Notes: generated from the sequence alone by a model not told the origin. DNA of 64,000 nt from Synechocystis sp. LKSZ1 (GCF_040436315.1 NZ_AP031572.1:2790001-2854000), one strand, 5' to 3'; positions 35,956 through 45,156 are shown, counted from the first letter of the stretch. Program-made: numbers and translations.

Positions 35956-36918
35956 TTATCGACGGGCAAGGTTCACCAATTCCTTGGGAGATGCCAAGAG
36001 GTCAATCGCCACAAAGAAAATTTTGTTTTCAGGATTGAGCAGGAAGCGCCAGGCCATATTCATGCCGACCCCACCACCAAACCAGGGGGTTTGGACTTTA
36101 CCCGTGACTTTAATTTGGGTGTAACCATCATCGGTGGGTTCCACGATACCGCGCTCAGGAATCAGCTTGAGGTTTTGGCATTCTTCACGGAAGAAACGCA
36201 GAACGGCATCACGGCCAACGATCGGGCGTTGGAAAGGCGGTTGCAGGGCGCCATCTTCGGTGAAGAGGGTGATGAGGACGTCGAAATCGTTGGCATTGAG
36301 GTTATCCATGTAGCTCAATACCGTGGCATTGTTAACGCCCTCAATGGTAACAGCGGTTCTTTTGCTTATTTCGGTGGGAACAACAACCGGCTCAGAAACC
36401 CGCTGGTAACGACCTAGTTTGTTGGCATCAAAGCCCATGTCCACCACGGAGTTACGGAGCACTGTAATTTGTTGGCCCGACTCTAGGTTACGAATGGCCT
36501 GTAAAACCGCAGAGGCATTGGCGGAGAGTTGATAACCTTCGGGAATCGGGGCCACCAGGCCTTCTTCCATCCATTCACCAAGGCGATACCAAAAACCGAG
36601 TTTGATGTTGGCAGTCCAGGTGGCGTAGGCCCGGCCGATCGGGGTATCGGCGTTGTTGGCTAGGTCGCACATGACTTGGGTTTGCTGACGACCCGGCAGG
36701 GCTTTGATTTCATTAAGGGTGCCTTCCGCTAGCACCATACTGGCAGCCCCAGGTGCCGCGATTGTAATGGTTTGACCCATTTCTAGGTAAGCAAACCAAA
36801 TTAAGGCTAGTTGATCTTCTGCGTTGAGTTGTTTGAAGCGCGCAATCGTTGCAGGAACTGAATCGGCGGCCAGGGTTTCTGGAAAAATAGAGCGAGCTGT
36901 ATCGATAGTAAATGGCAT
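35956..36918 (-). CDS. ocp: Orange carotenoid protein (OCP)
   Basis: 320 aa from ATG 36918, which has an ideal AAGGAGG site (an outer start 13 codons upstream is not needed). The N-terminal carotenoid domain and C-terminal NTF2-like domain are complete. Trp in ALIWFAYLEMG, the Arg of VLRNSVVDMG (salt bridge, R155 in Synechocystis), Tyr in VLSYMDNL (Y201) and Trp in MNMAWRF (W288), which hold the keto-carotenoid, are all present. It quenches excess phycobilisome energy when activated by blue light. FRP follows in the same operon. Confidence 0.96.
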   Translation of the reverse strand: MPFTIDTARSIFPETLAADSVPATIARFKQLNAEDQLALIWFAYLEMGQTITIAAPGAASMVLAEGTLNEIKALPGRQQTQVMCDLANNADTPIGRAYATWTANIKLGFWYRLGEWMEEGLVAPIPEGYQLSANASAVLQAIRNLESGQQITVLRNSVVDMGFDANKLGRYQRVSEPVVVPTEISKRTAVTIEGVNNATVLSYMDNLNANDFDVLITLFTEDGALQPPFQRPIVGRDAVLRFFREECQNLKLIPERGIVEPTDDGYTQIKVTGKVQTPWFGGGVGMNMAWRFLLNPENKIFFVAIDLLASPKELVNLARR

Positions 36919-36976
36919 AGTACCCTCCTTGGTTATAAAACCAATTATGCGCGACATGATGCGCTAATGACTCTCC

Positions 36977-37126
36977 TCAACCTAACATGAATTTACAAAA
37001 ATTTACATAAACTTGCGTTATTTCTTTTTTTTTGCTATGGAATTCGGGATAGTCAATATCGTTAAGTCCGTCGTAACCCCGGCCTGCGGCAAGCGCTTTG
37101 TCGTAGGCTAGAATAATCTTTCTCAT
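36977..37126 (-). CDS. Possible 49-aa small protein upstream of ocp
   Basis: An open frame starts at ATG 37126 (MRKIILAYDKALAAGRGYDG) and ends with the basic FHSKKKEITQVYVNFCKF. No ribosome site is seen, I recognise no family, and its last third coincides with the direct repeat in front of ocp. It may be a small real gene, a remnant or chance. Confidence 0.22.
   Translation of the reverse strand: MRKIILAYDKALAAGRGYDGLNDIDYPEFHSKKKEITQVYVNFCKFMLG
36990..37007 (-). promoter_or_regulatory. Direct repeat upstream of ocp, possible regulator site
   Basis: TGTAAATT occurs twice, at 36990-36997 and 37000-37007 (minus strand), with exactly 10 bp centre to centre, i.e. one helical turn. It lies about 70-90 bases upstream of the ocp ATG. 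Confidence 0.35.
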
Positions 37127-37137
37127 TTCGATTATTG

Positions 37138-38046
37138 ATGCTTGTAAACTGGCCAGAGCGTATTGGACAGCAACGAGAATGGAGTTGGCGGGGTTGGCAA
37201 ATCCGCTATAGTTTCCAACATCCAGCAACGGGAGAGTCTTCCTTGCCTCCACTCCTCTTGCTCCATGGCTTTGGGGCCGCGATTGAGCATTGGCGGCACA
37301 ATATTCCAGCCCTGAGCCAAGCGACCAATGTCTATGCCCTGGATTTATTAGGGTTTGGTGGGTCGCGCAAGGCCAATGTGCCCTATAGCGCTTATCTCTG
37401 GAGTCAGCAGGTCTATGACTTTTGGCGACAATTCATTAACCGGCCGGTAGTGCTGGTCGGTAATTCCATCGGTTCCCTCGTCTGTCTGACAGTGGCTTAC
37501 CAATTCCCTGAGATGGTGGCGGGGATAGTGATGCTGAGTTTACCGGATGTTTCCCTGCGTCAAACGGCCCTACCGGCTTTGATTCAACCTTGGATAACTC
37601 GTTTAGAAAATGCTGTGGCCGCTCCGGCCTTGCTCAAGCTGTTGTTTCGTTTTCTGCGTCGTCCTGGGGTGATCCAGCGCTGGGCCGCTATTGCCTACAG
37701 TAATCCCCAGGCCGTAACCCCAGAGCTTGTGCAAATTATTAGTCGCCCGCCCCAGGATGAGGGCGCCAACCAGGCCTTTTGTCGCTTGTGTGAGGCGGTG
37801 CGTCAACCGGGCTTTGCCCCCCCGGCCACTGAAATCCTGCCCCTTCTGACTCTACCGATACTGCTGATTTGGGGCCAGGATGACCGCATGGTTCCTACCA
37901 GTTTGGCCAAGGGATTTGCCGGACTGAATCGTCGGATTGAACTACAGGAATGGCCCCAGGCCGGCCATTGTCCCCAGGATGAATGTCCCGAACGTTTCAA
38001 TCAGGCCCTGCTCATTTGGCTGAAGACTCACTTTCCAGGGCATTGA
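37138..38046 (+). CDS. Alpha/beta hydrolase
   Basis: 302 aa from ATG 37138. The oxyanion-hole segment LLLLHGFGAAIEHWR, the nucleophile elbow VGNSIGSLV (Ser in GNSxG) and the charge relay Asp and His (ILLIWGQDDRMVP and WPQAGHCPQDE) are present. It is of the cyanobacterial chloroplast-like hydrolase group related to pheophytinase/DUF-type enzymes, and the substrate is unknown. The proline-rich protein gene starts 83 bases after its stop. Confidence 0.85.
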   Translation: MLVNWPERIGQQREWSWRGWQIRYSFQHPATGESSLPPLLLLHGFGAAIEHWRHNIPALSQATNVYALDLLGFGGSRKANVPYSAYLWSQQVYDFWRQFINRPVVLVGNSIGSLVCLTVAYQFPEMVAGIVMLSLPDVSLRQTALPALIQPWITRLENAVAAPALLKLLFRFLRRPGVIQRWAAIAYSNPQAVTPELVQIISRPPQDEGANQAFCRLCEAVRQPGFAPPATEILPLLTLPILLIWGQDDRMVPTSLAKGFAGLNRRIELQEWPQAGHCPQDECPERFNQALLIWLKTHFPGH

Positions 38047-38129
38047 TTTTAGCTTGGCCTCTACCGAAATTTTGGTGCTTTGGGCTAAGATACGGGACAA
38101 AAGATTTTTTCTGTAGTGGCTCAACTTCC

Positions 38130-39065
38130 ATGACCTCTCCCTCCTTGCCCGAAACCAACCCCGAGACCCTAACGGATCTGCCAATTACAGCGGAGTTAGT
38201 CCCGGAAGAGAGGAGCGCTAGCCTAGCGGTTGTGGAAAACACACTCCAGGCCACAGAAAGTATCGACTATAATTTTGTCAATCACTCAATTCCCTCCTCC
38301 GAGTCGTCTCCTTCCGTCCGGGTCAAACCGTTACTAACGCCCTGGAGTCTGGGGGGAATCCTCTGTTTAATCGTTGCCAACGGACTTTTGACTTGGCAAC
38401 AAGTCCTACCCATGGCTTCCCCGCCACCTAGCCCTCCAAGCCTACCGTCAGCGACGGCCCCTCTCCCTAACCTTAACCCCCTAGCTCTCAATAAATTGAG
38501 TGAGTTAACACCGATGGTGACCCGCTCCCCTGAACCCGTCACCGTGGCCCCTGCTCCACCAACTCCAAGTCTGGCTAGCTTGATCCTGCCGCCTTCCCTA
38601 CAACCTCAAAATACCGGGCTAGTCGCCACAACCCTACCCCCAGCGAATCTACCGCCAACCATGCTTCCGCCCGCTCGTTCCCTTCCGACTCTGGCCCTTC
38701 GTTCCACCTATCCCCCTGCTCCCAGCAACAGTACTCCTCTCCCACCACCGCCTCCCCCTACGCTTCCCGCCCCTGTTTCTGCTTTACCTCCCGTCAATCC
38801 TTTGGGAACAACACCAAATCTGAGTAATCCTCCCGTTAATAATCCCCAGGGAGCCAACCTTCCCTACGCGGCTACACCTCCCAGTGTTCCGGAAATGAAT
38901 CCGGTGCCGAATCAACCTCCGGTGCCGTCCTCTAGTTTTAACCATCGCACCCGGCAAACCTTGATCAAACAGTATAATCGAGGCCTGGAACCCTCACCGG
39001 CTGTCCCAAATAATGAGGCCCAGCAATTGATCCAAGAACTCCAAAACCTCAACCAGACAGAATAG
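38130..39065 (+). CDS. Proline-rich single-pass membrane protein of unknown function
   Basis: 311 aa from ATG 38130. A cytosolic Glu/Ser-rich N terminus (about residues 1-70) precedes one membrane segment (LTPWSLGGILCLIVANGLLTW). The remaining part is a long Pro/Ala/Ser/Leu-rich extracytoplasmic region (LPPPPPPTLPAP and similar), then a short charged C terminus (NNEAQQLIQELQNLNQTE). It resembles TonB-type or cell-wall-spanning linkers but has no recognisable end domain. A PspA-like gene follows by 16 bases. Confidence 0.65.
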   Translation: MTSPSLPETNPETLTDLPITAELVPEERSASLAVVENTLQATESIDYNFVNHSIPSSESSPSVRVKPLLTPWSLGGILCLIVANGLLTWQQVLPMASPPPSPPSLPSATAPLPNLNPLALNKLSELTPMVTRSPEPVTVAPAPPTPSLASLILPPSLQPQNTGLVATTLPPANLPPTMLPPARSLPTLALRSTYPPAPSNSTPLPPPPPPTLPAPVSALPPVNPLGTTPNLSNPPVNNPQGANLPYAATPPSVPEMNPVPNQPPVPSSSFNHRTRQTLIKQYNRGLEPSPAVPNNEAQQLIQELQNLNQTE

Positions 39066-39081
39066 GCCAGCCGAAAATACC

Positions 39082-39759
39082 ATGGGTTTATTCGACCTCA
39101 TGGGGCGGTTACTCCGCTCCCAACTTAACCAATTCCACCAAAAACTGGAAGACCCCGAAGTCTTGCTTGAGGAAATGACGGCTCAAATGGAATTGGAGTT
39201 GATTGAGTTGCGTCGGGCTTTGGCGGAAGCGATCGCAGTTTCTAAAAGTACTGAGCGTCAACGTCTAGCTCAGCAAGGTATTGCTCAACGCTGGTATGAA
39301 CGGGCGCAATTGGCCTTAGACAAAGATAATGAGGGCCTGGCCCGAGAGGCCCTCCAGCATTGGCAAAATTACCAGATGCAGGAGACCAGTCTGGCCACTG
39401 CGCTCACAGAGCAACAGCAGGTGATTGGCAAAATTCGAGCCGATCTACTCGCTCTAGAACAAAAGTATTTTGCCATCAAAACCCAGAAAAGTCTCTACCT
39501 GGCTCGTCTTAAGGCCGCCATTGCCGCCCAAAAATTAGTTGAAATTACCAGTCAAAACCGCTCTGATGGTGTCAGCCATCTATTTGAGCAGATTGAACTC
39601 AAAATTTTAGAAATGGAGGCTCAAGGAGAATTGGTGACTAATCAACCGGATCCTCTGGAGTCCCAATTTCGTTATTTGGAACAGCAATCCGTTGACAATG
39701 CCTTGGCTCAATTGAAAGCCCGGAAATATCAGCAACCCCGAGATCATTTTTCTGGCTAA
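39082..39759 (+). CDS. PspA/IM30-family membrane-associated protein
   Basis: 225 aa, almost all predicted coiled coil. The opening MGLFDLMGRLLRSQLNQ (amphipathic helix) and the hallmark LEEMTAQMELELIELRRALAEAIA are those of PspA/Vipp1. Vipp1 is about 260 residues because of a C-terminal helix; this protein lacks most of it and is closer to PspA in size. It should coat stressed membranes. A single HIP1 octamer occurs inside at 39229. Confidence 0.85.
   Translation: MGLFDLMGRLLRSQLNQFHQKLEDPEVLLEEMTAQMELELIELRRALAEAIAVSKSTERQRLAQQGIAQRWYERAQLALDKDNEGLAREALQHWQNYQMQETSLATALTEQQQVIGKIRADLLALEQKYFAIKTQKSLYLARLKAAIAAQKLVEITSQNRSDGVSHLFEQIELKILEMEAQGELVTNQPDPLESQFRYLEQQSVDNALAQLKARKYQQPRDHFSG
39229..39236. 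repeat. HIP1 octamer GCGATCGC
   Basis: The only exact HIP1 palindrome I noticed in the window; partial forms such as GCGATCG occur elsewhere. Many cyanobacterial genomes carry HIP1 every 1-2 kb, so its near-absence is informative. Confidence 0.85.
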
Positions 39760-39763
39760 GCAA

Positions 39764-39848
39764 CGGAGAGGGTGGGATTCGAACCCACGTTGAGTTTCCC
39801 CAAACCCGATTTCAAGTCGGGCGCATTCGACCACTCTGCCACCTCTCC
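39764..39848 (-). tRNA. tRNA-Ser (anticodon TGA)
   Basis: 85 nt on the minus strand. Acceptor arms GGAGAGG/CCTCTCC plus discriminator G, anticodon stem CCCGA/TCGGG around loop CTTGAAA, long variable arm as expected for Ser, and T arm GGTTCGAATCC. The CCA tail is not encoded. Confidence 0.95.
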
Positions 39849-39854
39849 AGATGG

Positions 39855-40757
39855 TCAGGAACTCATCCTAGCATAGATAGACTCCCGCTCAACACAGTGG
39901 CCCTGGGGATCCATCCAGATCGATTCAATAGCCTGGACTTGCTGATTTTGCCAATGGATGAGAGAAAAATGATGGCAGGATGAACCGGTGGCCGGCGGCC
40001 AGGGACGAATTCTGGGCACACAGGCCGCATTAAGGTATACCGTGCCATGGCTGTCTTCCACCACTCGAGTTCTCAGGCAATCCTGGCGATGGCGGAGACG
40101 ATGGTGCATATGGCCAAAGGCCACCAAGGGGATGCGCTTTCTCAGTTGTCGGGCCTGCAACAGGGCCTCACTAAAATCCGGATCTCCGTGGTCTCCCCCC
40201 AGGGGTTGCCAATCGCGACCGCAGATCGATTCCGGTTGATCTCCCAGGCCCCAGGGCCCATTATGACCGAGGAAAATGAGGGTGTCCGTTTGTGTTTTCT
40301 GGATGTTGTCCACCATTTTAAGGATGGACTCCCGGAAGTTGGTAACCCCGTAGCGTTCCCGCAGAAAGGTTTTATTTTTCCAATCTGGCCCTCCCCAACT
40401 AAAGGGCCGACTGCCCACCACTGAAAATTGCCAGGACAAAAAATCTAGCTTGCCATAGCCGACATGGCTCTCCGCCAATAGTGTTAGTTGGGTCTGAACT
40501 CGGTCTTCTTGCCCATGGTCGTAGGGGGCCTTTTTCCGTCCCCAGCTAGAGGCCGTGTACCAAGCATCATGGTTACCCAGTACAACAGCCTTGGGTAGGT
40601 CTAGGGCTGCAATGGAGCGAACCACCGGCAGAGATTCATTGCCCAGGTCTCCCACAAATAGAACCAAGTCAACACCAAGCTGTTGCAGGGCCAGATGATC
40701 ATTCGTATTCCATAGATCATGAATATCACCGACCACGGCAATGTAGAGAGCAGACAT
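39855..40757 (-). CDS. Calcineurin-like metallophosphoesterase (TIGR04168 type)
   Basis: 300 aa. Metal motifs GDIHDLW, GDLGNES and GNHDAWY are at residues 10-70; a distal GHNGPWG and GHMHHRL complete the site. This matches the cyanobacterial/plant metallophosphoesterase group TIGR04168. Substrate unknown. Ends 7 bases from the tRNA-Ser gene on the same strand. Confidence 0.88.
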   Translation of the reverse strand: MSALYIAVVGDIHDLWNTNDHLALQQLGVDLVLFVGDLGNESLPVVRSIAALDLPKAVVLGNHDAWYTASSWGRKKAPYDHGQEDRVQTQLTLLAESHVGYGKLDFLSWQFSVVGSRPFSWGGPDWKNKTFLRERYGVTNFRESILKMVDNIQKTQTDTLIFLGHNGPWGLGDQPESICGRDWQPLGGDHGDPDFSEALLQARQLRKRIPLVAFGHMHHRLRHRQDCLRTRVVEDSHGTVYLNAACVPRIRPWPPATGSSCHHFSLIHWQNQQVQAIESIWMDPQGHCVERESIYARMSS

Positions 40758-40813
40758 GGCTTCAAAACAAAGGGGAATTCCGACCGAGGGTATCGAGCGT
40801 TGGCCCCTAGCAT

Positions 40814-41218
40814 TTAGACTGAGGGAGAGGAAAGGGGCGCAGAGGAAACCACCGGGCGACGACGGGGACTCGTGCGGGATTCTGGGGTCGCAGTAGAAGA
40901 ACGACGTCGCCGTAAACCCGCGTTTCGGCCGGTTTCGCGTTCTCCATCGTAGATGTCGAGGTAGAGGGATTGTCCTGCTCCTGCCGCGGCACTGGTTAGC
41001 ACGGCTCGAATAGCGGCTAAATTCCGACCGCCACGACCAAATACCCTGGGCTTATCCGTTTCTTGGAAGGCAAGACGAATCCAGACCCGCTGTTGTTGGT
41101 TGGCTTGTTCGCAGTCTACGCACAGGGAGTCTGGAAATTCTAGAAAGGGCTTCACTAAAAACTCTACCAAACCAACGTAATTGGGAGTAGCGGCTGGTAA
41201 GGGCACAGAAGAAACCAT
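40814..41218 (-). CDS. KH-domain RNA-binding protein (KhpA type, extended C terminus)
   Basis: 134 aa from ATG 41218. The KH core lies in residues 9-85 (VGLVEFLVKPFLEFPDSL, then FGRGGRNLAAIRAVL: the GxxG loop is GRGG). The C-terminal 45 residues are Arg/Ser/Pro-rich and probably disordered. It starts 4 bases after the stop of rpsP on the same strand, the normal bacterial rpsP-khp arrangement. Confidence 0.88.
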   Translation of the reverse strand: MVSSVPLPAATPNYVGLVEFLVKPFLEFPDSLCVDCEQANQQQRVWIRLAFQETDKPRVFGRGGRNLAAIRAVLTSAAAGAGQSLYLDIYDGERETGRNAGLRRRRSSTATPESRTSPRRRPVVSSAPLSSPSV

Positions 41219-41222
41219 GCGT

Positions 41223-41471
41223 CTAGGCTTTGAGCTGTTCAAAAACTTGCGCTTTTTCCAGGAGGGCCCGGACGGTATCCGTCGGCTGAGCCCCTTGTTT
41301 CAGGCGCTGTACAATGGCGGGCACATCCAAACGGGTTTCGTCGGTGCGAGGATTGTAGAACCCGAGTTCTTGTAGGGCGCGACCATCCCGACGGCTGGTG
41401 CTGTGCATGGCCACGATCCGATAGCTTACTTCTCTCTTCTTGCCAAAACGTTTTAAACGTAACTTGATCAT
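41223..41471 (-). CDS. rpsP: 30S ribosomal protein S16
   Basis: 82 aa. Opens [20 protein letters not shown], then [16 protein letters not shown] and a variable C-terminal tail, all normal for S16. The KH protein gene follows 4 bases downstream. The 204-bp upstream gap should carry its promoter and that of the divergent CNNM-type gene. Confidence 0.96.
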   Translation of the reverse strand: MIKLRLKRFGKKREVSYRIVAMHSTSRRDGRALQELGFYNPRTDETRLDVPAIVQRLKQGAQPTDTVRALLEKAQVFEQLKA

Positions 41472-41675
41472 ACTTTCTCAAAATTCACCTTTACGATTCT
41501 AGCGTATTCTCGCCGTAACACAATCTTCTGTGTCACCGGCAGGACTGTGGCATAATCTCAATCAAGGCCAGATTGGCAACTCCCCTGCCGACTTCTGCGT
41601 CACCATAGTTGCTTTCTCAAAAAGCCCCTTCGTCCCGATTAAGGCGATCTCTTTTATCAATTTTCCTTTTCTCGA

Positions 41676-43022
41676 ATGTCTTCTATCGCCTTTGAAATTT
41701 TCCTGATCCTAGTGCTAATCATTGCTAATGGTGTTTTCTCGGGATCGGAAATTGCCATTGTCTCTGCCCGCAAGGTTCGGCTAGAACAGTTGGCCAAACA
41801 AGGAAATCGGAAGGCCCGTCTGGCACTAAAACTGGCTAATTCCCCTAATAATTTTTTATCAGCGGTACAAATCGGGATTACCCTCATCGGCATCTTGAGT
41901 GGGGCAGTGGGGGGAGCCACAGTGGCTCAGCGTCTCGGGGTTTTTCTCCGCGACGTTCCCCTCCTACAGACCTATAGTGAACCCCTCAGTATTTTCATTG
42001 TTGTCACTCTGATTACCTACCTTTCCTTGGTGATCGGGGAATTAGTTCCCAAGCGGATTGCCCTCAGCCACCCGGAACAGTTGGCCTGTCAGATGGCCCC
42101 CGCGATGCAGGGCTTGTCACGGCTAACGGCCCCTATCGTTTATCTTTTAGGCGCTTCTACGGATACGCTCCTAGCTTTACTCGGGGTGAAAAGTAATGAA
42201 AGTAGCCCGATTACTGAGGAAGAAATTAGAGTCTTGATCGAGCAGGGAACCCAGGCCGGCATGTTCGAGGAAGCCGAGCAGGAAATGGTAGAACGAGTGT
42301 TTCGCCTTGGTGACCGTCCCATTAAAACCCTGATGACTCCCCGCACAGCTATTGCTTGGTTGGATGTGGATGCTCCCTGGGAAGAAAATCAAAAGGAGAT
42401 CTCTGAAACCCCCTATTCCCGCTTTCCCGTTGGCCAGGACAGTTTAGATGATTGCCTCGGTTTTGTCCGGGTAAAAGATATTCTCAATGCCCAGTGGCAA
42501 GGCCCTGTCGATCTCCGTCGGCTGGTTCAACCCCCGATTTTTGTCGCAGAGAGTACCCGTTCTCTCAATGTACTAGAAATGTTTCGCCAGTCTGGCACCC
42601 ACATTGCTCTGATCACGGATGAATACGGCGGCATTGAGGGCCTGGTCACTCTGAATGATCTGATTGAAGCCATTGTGGGTAATATTCCCAACGATGATGA
42701 AATTGAGGAGCCGCAAATTATCCAACGAGAGGATGGCTCCTGGCTATTGGACGGTCTACTTTCCATCGATCAGTTTAAAGAACTCTTTGACCGAGAAACC
42801 CTTGCCAATGAAGCAGAGGGCAACTACCACACCCTCGGCGGTTTTATCATTGAAACCCTCGGCAAAATCCCCCAATCTGGGGATTACTTTCTTTCCGATG
42901 GTCTGCGTCTCGAAGTCGTTGATATGGATGGGATTCGGATCGATAAAGTGCTAGTCAGCCAACTTCCTTCCTCCGAGGCCGATGACGATCCCAGGGCCGA
43001 ATCCGAGACCTCTGAAATTTGA
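41676..43022 (+). CDS. CNNM/CorC-type transporter or regulator (DUF21, CBS pair, CorC domain)
   Basis: 448 aa. The DUF21 (CNNM) membrane domain spans about residues 1-190 (LIIANGVFSGSEIAIVSARKVRLEQL); two CBS domains follow (EEEIRVLIEQGTQAGMFEEAEQEMVERVFRLGD, then MTPRTAIAWLDVDAP) and a C-terminal CorC_HlyC domain (YHTLGGFIIETLGKIPQ). Such proteins are linked to Mg2+ or Co2+ export and regulation. Ends 4 bases before the aroE stop, convergent. Confidence 0.9.
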   Translation: MSSIAFEIFLILVLIIANGVFSGSEIAIVSARKVRLEQLAKQGNRKARLALKLANSPNNFLSAVQIGITLIGILSGAVGGATVAQRLGVFLRDVPLLQTYSEPLSIFIVVTLITYLSLVIGELVPKRIALSHPEQLACQMAPAMQGLSRLTAPIVYLLGASTDTLLALLGVKSNESSPITEEEIRVLIEQGTQAGMFEEAEQEMVERVFRLGDRPIKTLMTPRTAIAWLDVDAPWEENQKEISETPYSRFPVGQDSLDDCLGFVRVKDILNAQWQGPVDLRRLVQPPIFVAESTRSLNVLEMFRQSGTHIALITDEYGGIEGLVTLNDLIEAIVGNIPNDDEIEEPQIIQREDGSWLLDGLLSIDQFKELFDRETLANEAEGNYHTLGGFIIETLGKIPQSGDYFLSDGLRLEVVDMDGIRIDKVLVSQLPSSEADDDPRAESETSEI

Positions 43023-43026
43023 ATGA

Positions 43027-43890
43027 TTACTCCAGGTAGGTCTGCAACGCCTCCCGCATGACCGCCACCGGGGCCGCTTGGCCCGTCCAAATTTCTAGCG
43101 CGGCCGCTCCCTGTTGTACAAGCATTTCAAGGCCATCCAGGGTTATCGCCCCTTGACGCTTAGCCTGTTGCAAAAAGTGAGTGGGTCTAGGCGTATAGAT
43201 CAAATCATAAACAATGGCCTGGGGCGACAACGTTTTCATCAGTTCATCGCTAACGGGGGAAGCGGTGACATCCGGGGCCATGCCAATAGGGGTAGTATTA
43301 ACTAATAGTTGAGTAGCTGGAATCAAACGCTCTAATGCATCCCAACCATAAACTTCCAGAAGCTTTTCCAGGGCCGGGTCAGGCCAACTGGTCTTAAATA
43401 CTGTCAGTTTATCCAAATCACGCCCCACCACTTGGATACAAGGACAGCCCAATTGAGCTAGGCCGACGACAATGGCCCGGGCCGCGCCACCATTACCTAA
43501 AACAACGGGGGTCACGGAAGACCAGTTTTGGTTTAACGCCTGAAGAGGAGAAATAAAACCGGCAACGTCCGTATTGGTACCGTGCCAGCCCGCTTCAGTT
43601 CGCCAAACAGTATTAACAGCGCCGACCTGTTGCGCAACGGGGGTTAACTGCTGCAGGAGAGGAATAATGGCTTGCTTGTGGGGAATGGTGATATTAAAAC
43701 CCTGGACGCCAATAGCGGCGAGGCCGGCCACAGCCATAGTTAATTCTGTCGGATGGATGGGCCAGGCCACGTAAACCCAATCGATACCCAGAGCTGTAAT
43801 AGCGGCATTCTGCATCAGGGGAGACAGGGAATGACTGACGGGATGGCCAATCACCCCCAGGAGTTTTGTTTTGCCCGTAATGGTCGGCAT
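43027..43890 (-). CDS. aroE: Shikimate dehydrogenase
   Basis: 287 aa from ATG 43890. Substrate site LGVIGHPVSHSLSPLMQNAA (near the N terminus), the catalytic Lys in NITIPHK and Asp in TDVAGF, and the NADP motif NGGAARAIVVGL are all present. Reduces 3-dehydroshikimate in aromatic amino acid synthesis. Ends beside the CNNM gene; tRNA-Val is divergent. Confidence 0.94.
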   Translation of the reverse strand: MPTITGKTKLLGVIGHPVSHSLSPLMQNAAITALGIDWVYVAWPIHPTELTMAVAGLAAIGVQGFNITIPHKQAIIPLLQQLTPVAQQVGAVNTVWRTEAGWHGTNTDVAGFISPLQALNQNWSSVTPVVLGNGGAARAIVVGLAQLGCPCIQVVGRDLDKLTVFKTSWPDPALEKLLEVYGWDALERLIPATQLLVNTTPIGMAPDVTASPVSDELMKTLSPQAIVYDLIYTPRPTHFLQQAKRQGAITLDGLEMLVQQGAAALEIWTGQAAPVAVMREALQTYLE

Positions 43891-43903
43891 GGTGCGAATA
43901 AAG

Positions 43904-43933
43904 TTGCTCAACTATTTTTGTTTATGATATATT
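43904..43933 (+). promoter_or_regulatory. Candidate promoter of tRNA-Val
   Basis: TTGCTC at 43904-43909 and TATATT at 43928-43933 with an 18-base spacer, 12 bases upstream of the tRNA. Confidence 0.5.
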
Positions 43934-43945
43934 GGGTAACTGCAC

Positions 43946-44019
43946 GGACGTATAGCTCAGTTGGTTAGAGTACATCGTTGACATCGATGGGGTCACTGGT
44001 TCGAATCCAGTTACGTCCA
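43946..44019 (+). tRNA. tRNA-Val (anticodon GAC)
   Basis: 74 nt. Acceptor stem GGACGTA/TACGTCC with discriminator A, anticodon stem CATCG/CGATG around loop TTGACAT (GAC anticodon, reads GTC/GTT), T arm GGTTCGAATCC. CCA is not encoded. Its last 9 bases overlap the glycerate kinase stop end on the other strand. Confidence 0.95.
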
Positions 44020-45114
44020 TACCAAACTTTTTTTAAGTTCTTGACATCGTTGCTTTAAGGCTGAGGCGGGGCTTTGACAGGCCTGTTCAGCACTAATGTC
44101 TGGCCCGACCAGGGAAATAATCTGAGCAACCCCAGGATAATGCTCGAAGCTAGATTGACCAGCCAGAATCACCAGGGGTTTACCGTACTTTTGGGCCAAC
44201 TGCCAGACCCCCGAGACGACTTTGCCTTGCCAGCTTTGAACGTCCAGAAAGCCTTCACCGGTAATCACCAGGTCACAGGCCTGGAGCTTCTGTTCAAGGC
44301 CCGTCAACTCAGCAATGGCCTGAAATCCTGATTTGAGTTGGGCCTGCAATCCCCATACGGCTCCGGCCCCTAATCCCCCGGCGGCCCCGGCCCCTGGAAA
44401 ATTGGCCTCAAAGCCAGTTTCTTGTTTTAAGATTTGGGCAACGTTGCGTAGGCCCAGATCAAGACGCTCCACCATGGCGCTATCAGCTCCTTTTTGAGGG
44501 CCATAAACATAGGCGGCTCCTTGGGGGCCGTAGAGAGGATTGGTCACATCGCTCCAGAGTTCTACGGGGGGTAGTTTAAAATCGGAGGGAGGAATAATTT
44601 GTTGCAATCGAGATAGGCCCTGGCCCCCGAGGGGAATGGCGTCGCTATTGGCATCTAAACATTGCCAACCCAGGGCCATCAACATCCCTAGACCCGCATC
44701 ATTGGTGGCCGAACCGCCGAGGGCCAAAATCACTTTTTGAGGATGCCGAGCTAAGGCCTGGGTAATTAATTCTCCGGTACCGTAGGTGGTGGTTAACTCC
44801 GGATTCTGTTCTGAGGGGGTTAGCAATGTCAGACCGCTGGCCTGGGCCATTTCCACTACGGCAACTTGAGATTCGGGGAGCCAGAGATAGGCGGCCTCAA
44901 CCGGCTGGGAGGGTAACGGGCCACAGACCAAATGCTTTATCCATTGAGCACTGGTTAAACAAGCGGCTAGGGCCAGCAGTGTTCCCTCTCCCCCATCGGC
45001 TAGGGGATGACTGTCAACGGTGAAAGTCTCCTGCAGTTCATCCCGGATAATTTGACAAACCTGGAGAGCGGTTAGGGTTCCTTTAAAAGAATCCGGAGCT
45101 AGTAAAATTTTCAT
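44011..45114 (-). CDS. Glycerate kinase
   Basis: 367 aa from ATG 45114. The start MKILLAPDSFKGTLTA, then HPLADGGEGTLLALAA and ILALGGSATNDAGLGMLMALGW, match the GarK/GlxK-type glycerate kinase. It phosphorylates glycerate to 2- or 3-phosphoglycerate, closing the photorespiratory pathway. The stop codon lies within the tRNA-Val gene on the opposite strand. Confidence 0.9.
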   Translation of the reverse strand: MKILLAPDSFKGTLTALQVCQIIRDELQETFTVDSHPLADGGEGTLLALAACLTSAQWIKHLVCGPLPSQPVEAAYLWLPESQVAVVEMAQASGLTLLTPSEQNPELTTTYGTGELITQALARHPQKVILALGGSATNDAGLGMLMALGWQCLDANSDAIPLGGQGLSRLQQIIPPSDFKLPPVELWSDVTNPLYGPQGAAYVYGPQKGADSAMVERLDLGLRNVAQILKQETGFEANFPGAGAAGGLGAGAVWGLQAQLKSGFQAIAELTGLEQKLQACDLVITGEGFLDVQSWQGKVVSGVWQLAQKYGKPLVILAGQSSFEHYPGVAQIISLVGPDISAEQACQSPASALKQRCQELKKSLVWT

Positions 45115-45156
45115 ACGCCTTCCCCCCTGGCCCCTGAGCAAATCTGAGATGGAGTA

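Noticed and set aside
38047-38129. Longer start for the proline-rich protein at 37983
   Set aside because: The extra 49 codons lie inside the hydrolase gene; the ATG at 38130 is cleaner.
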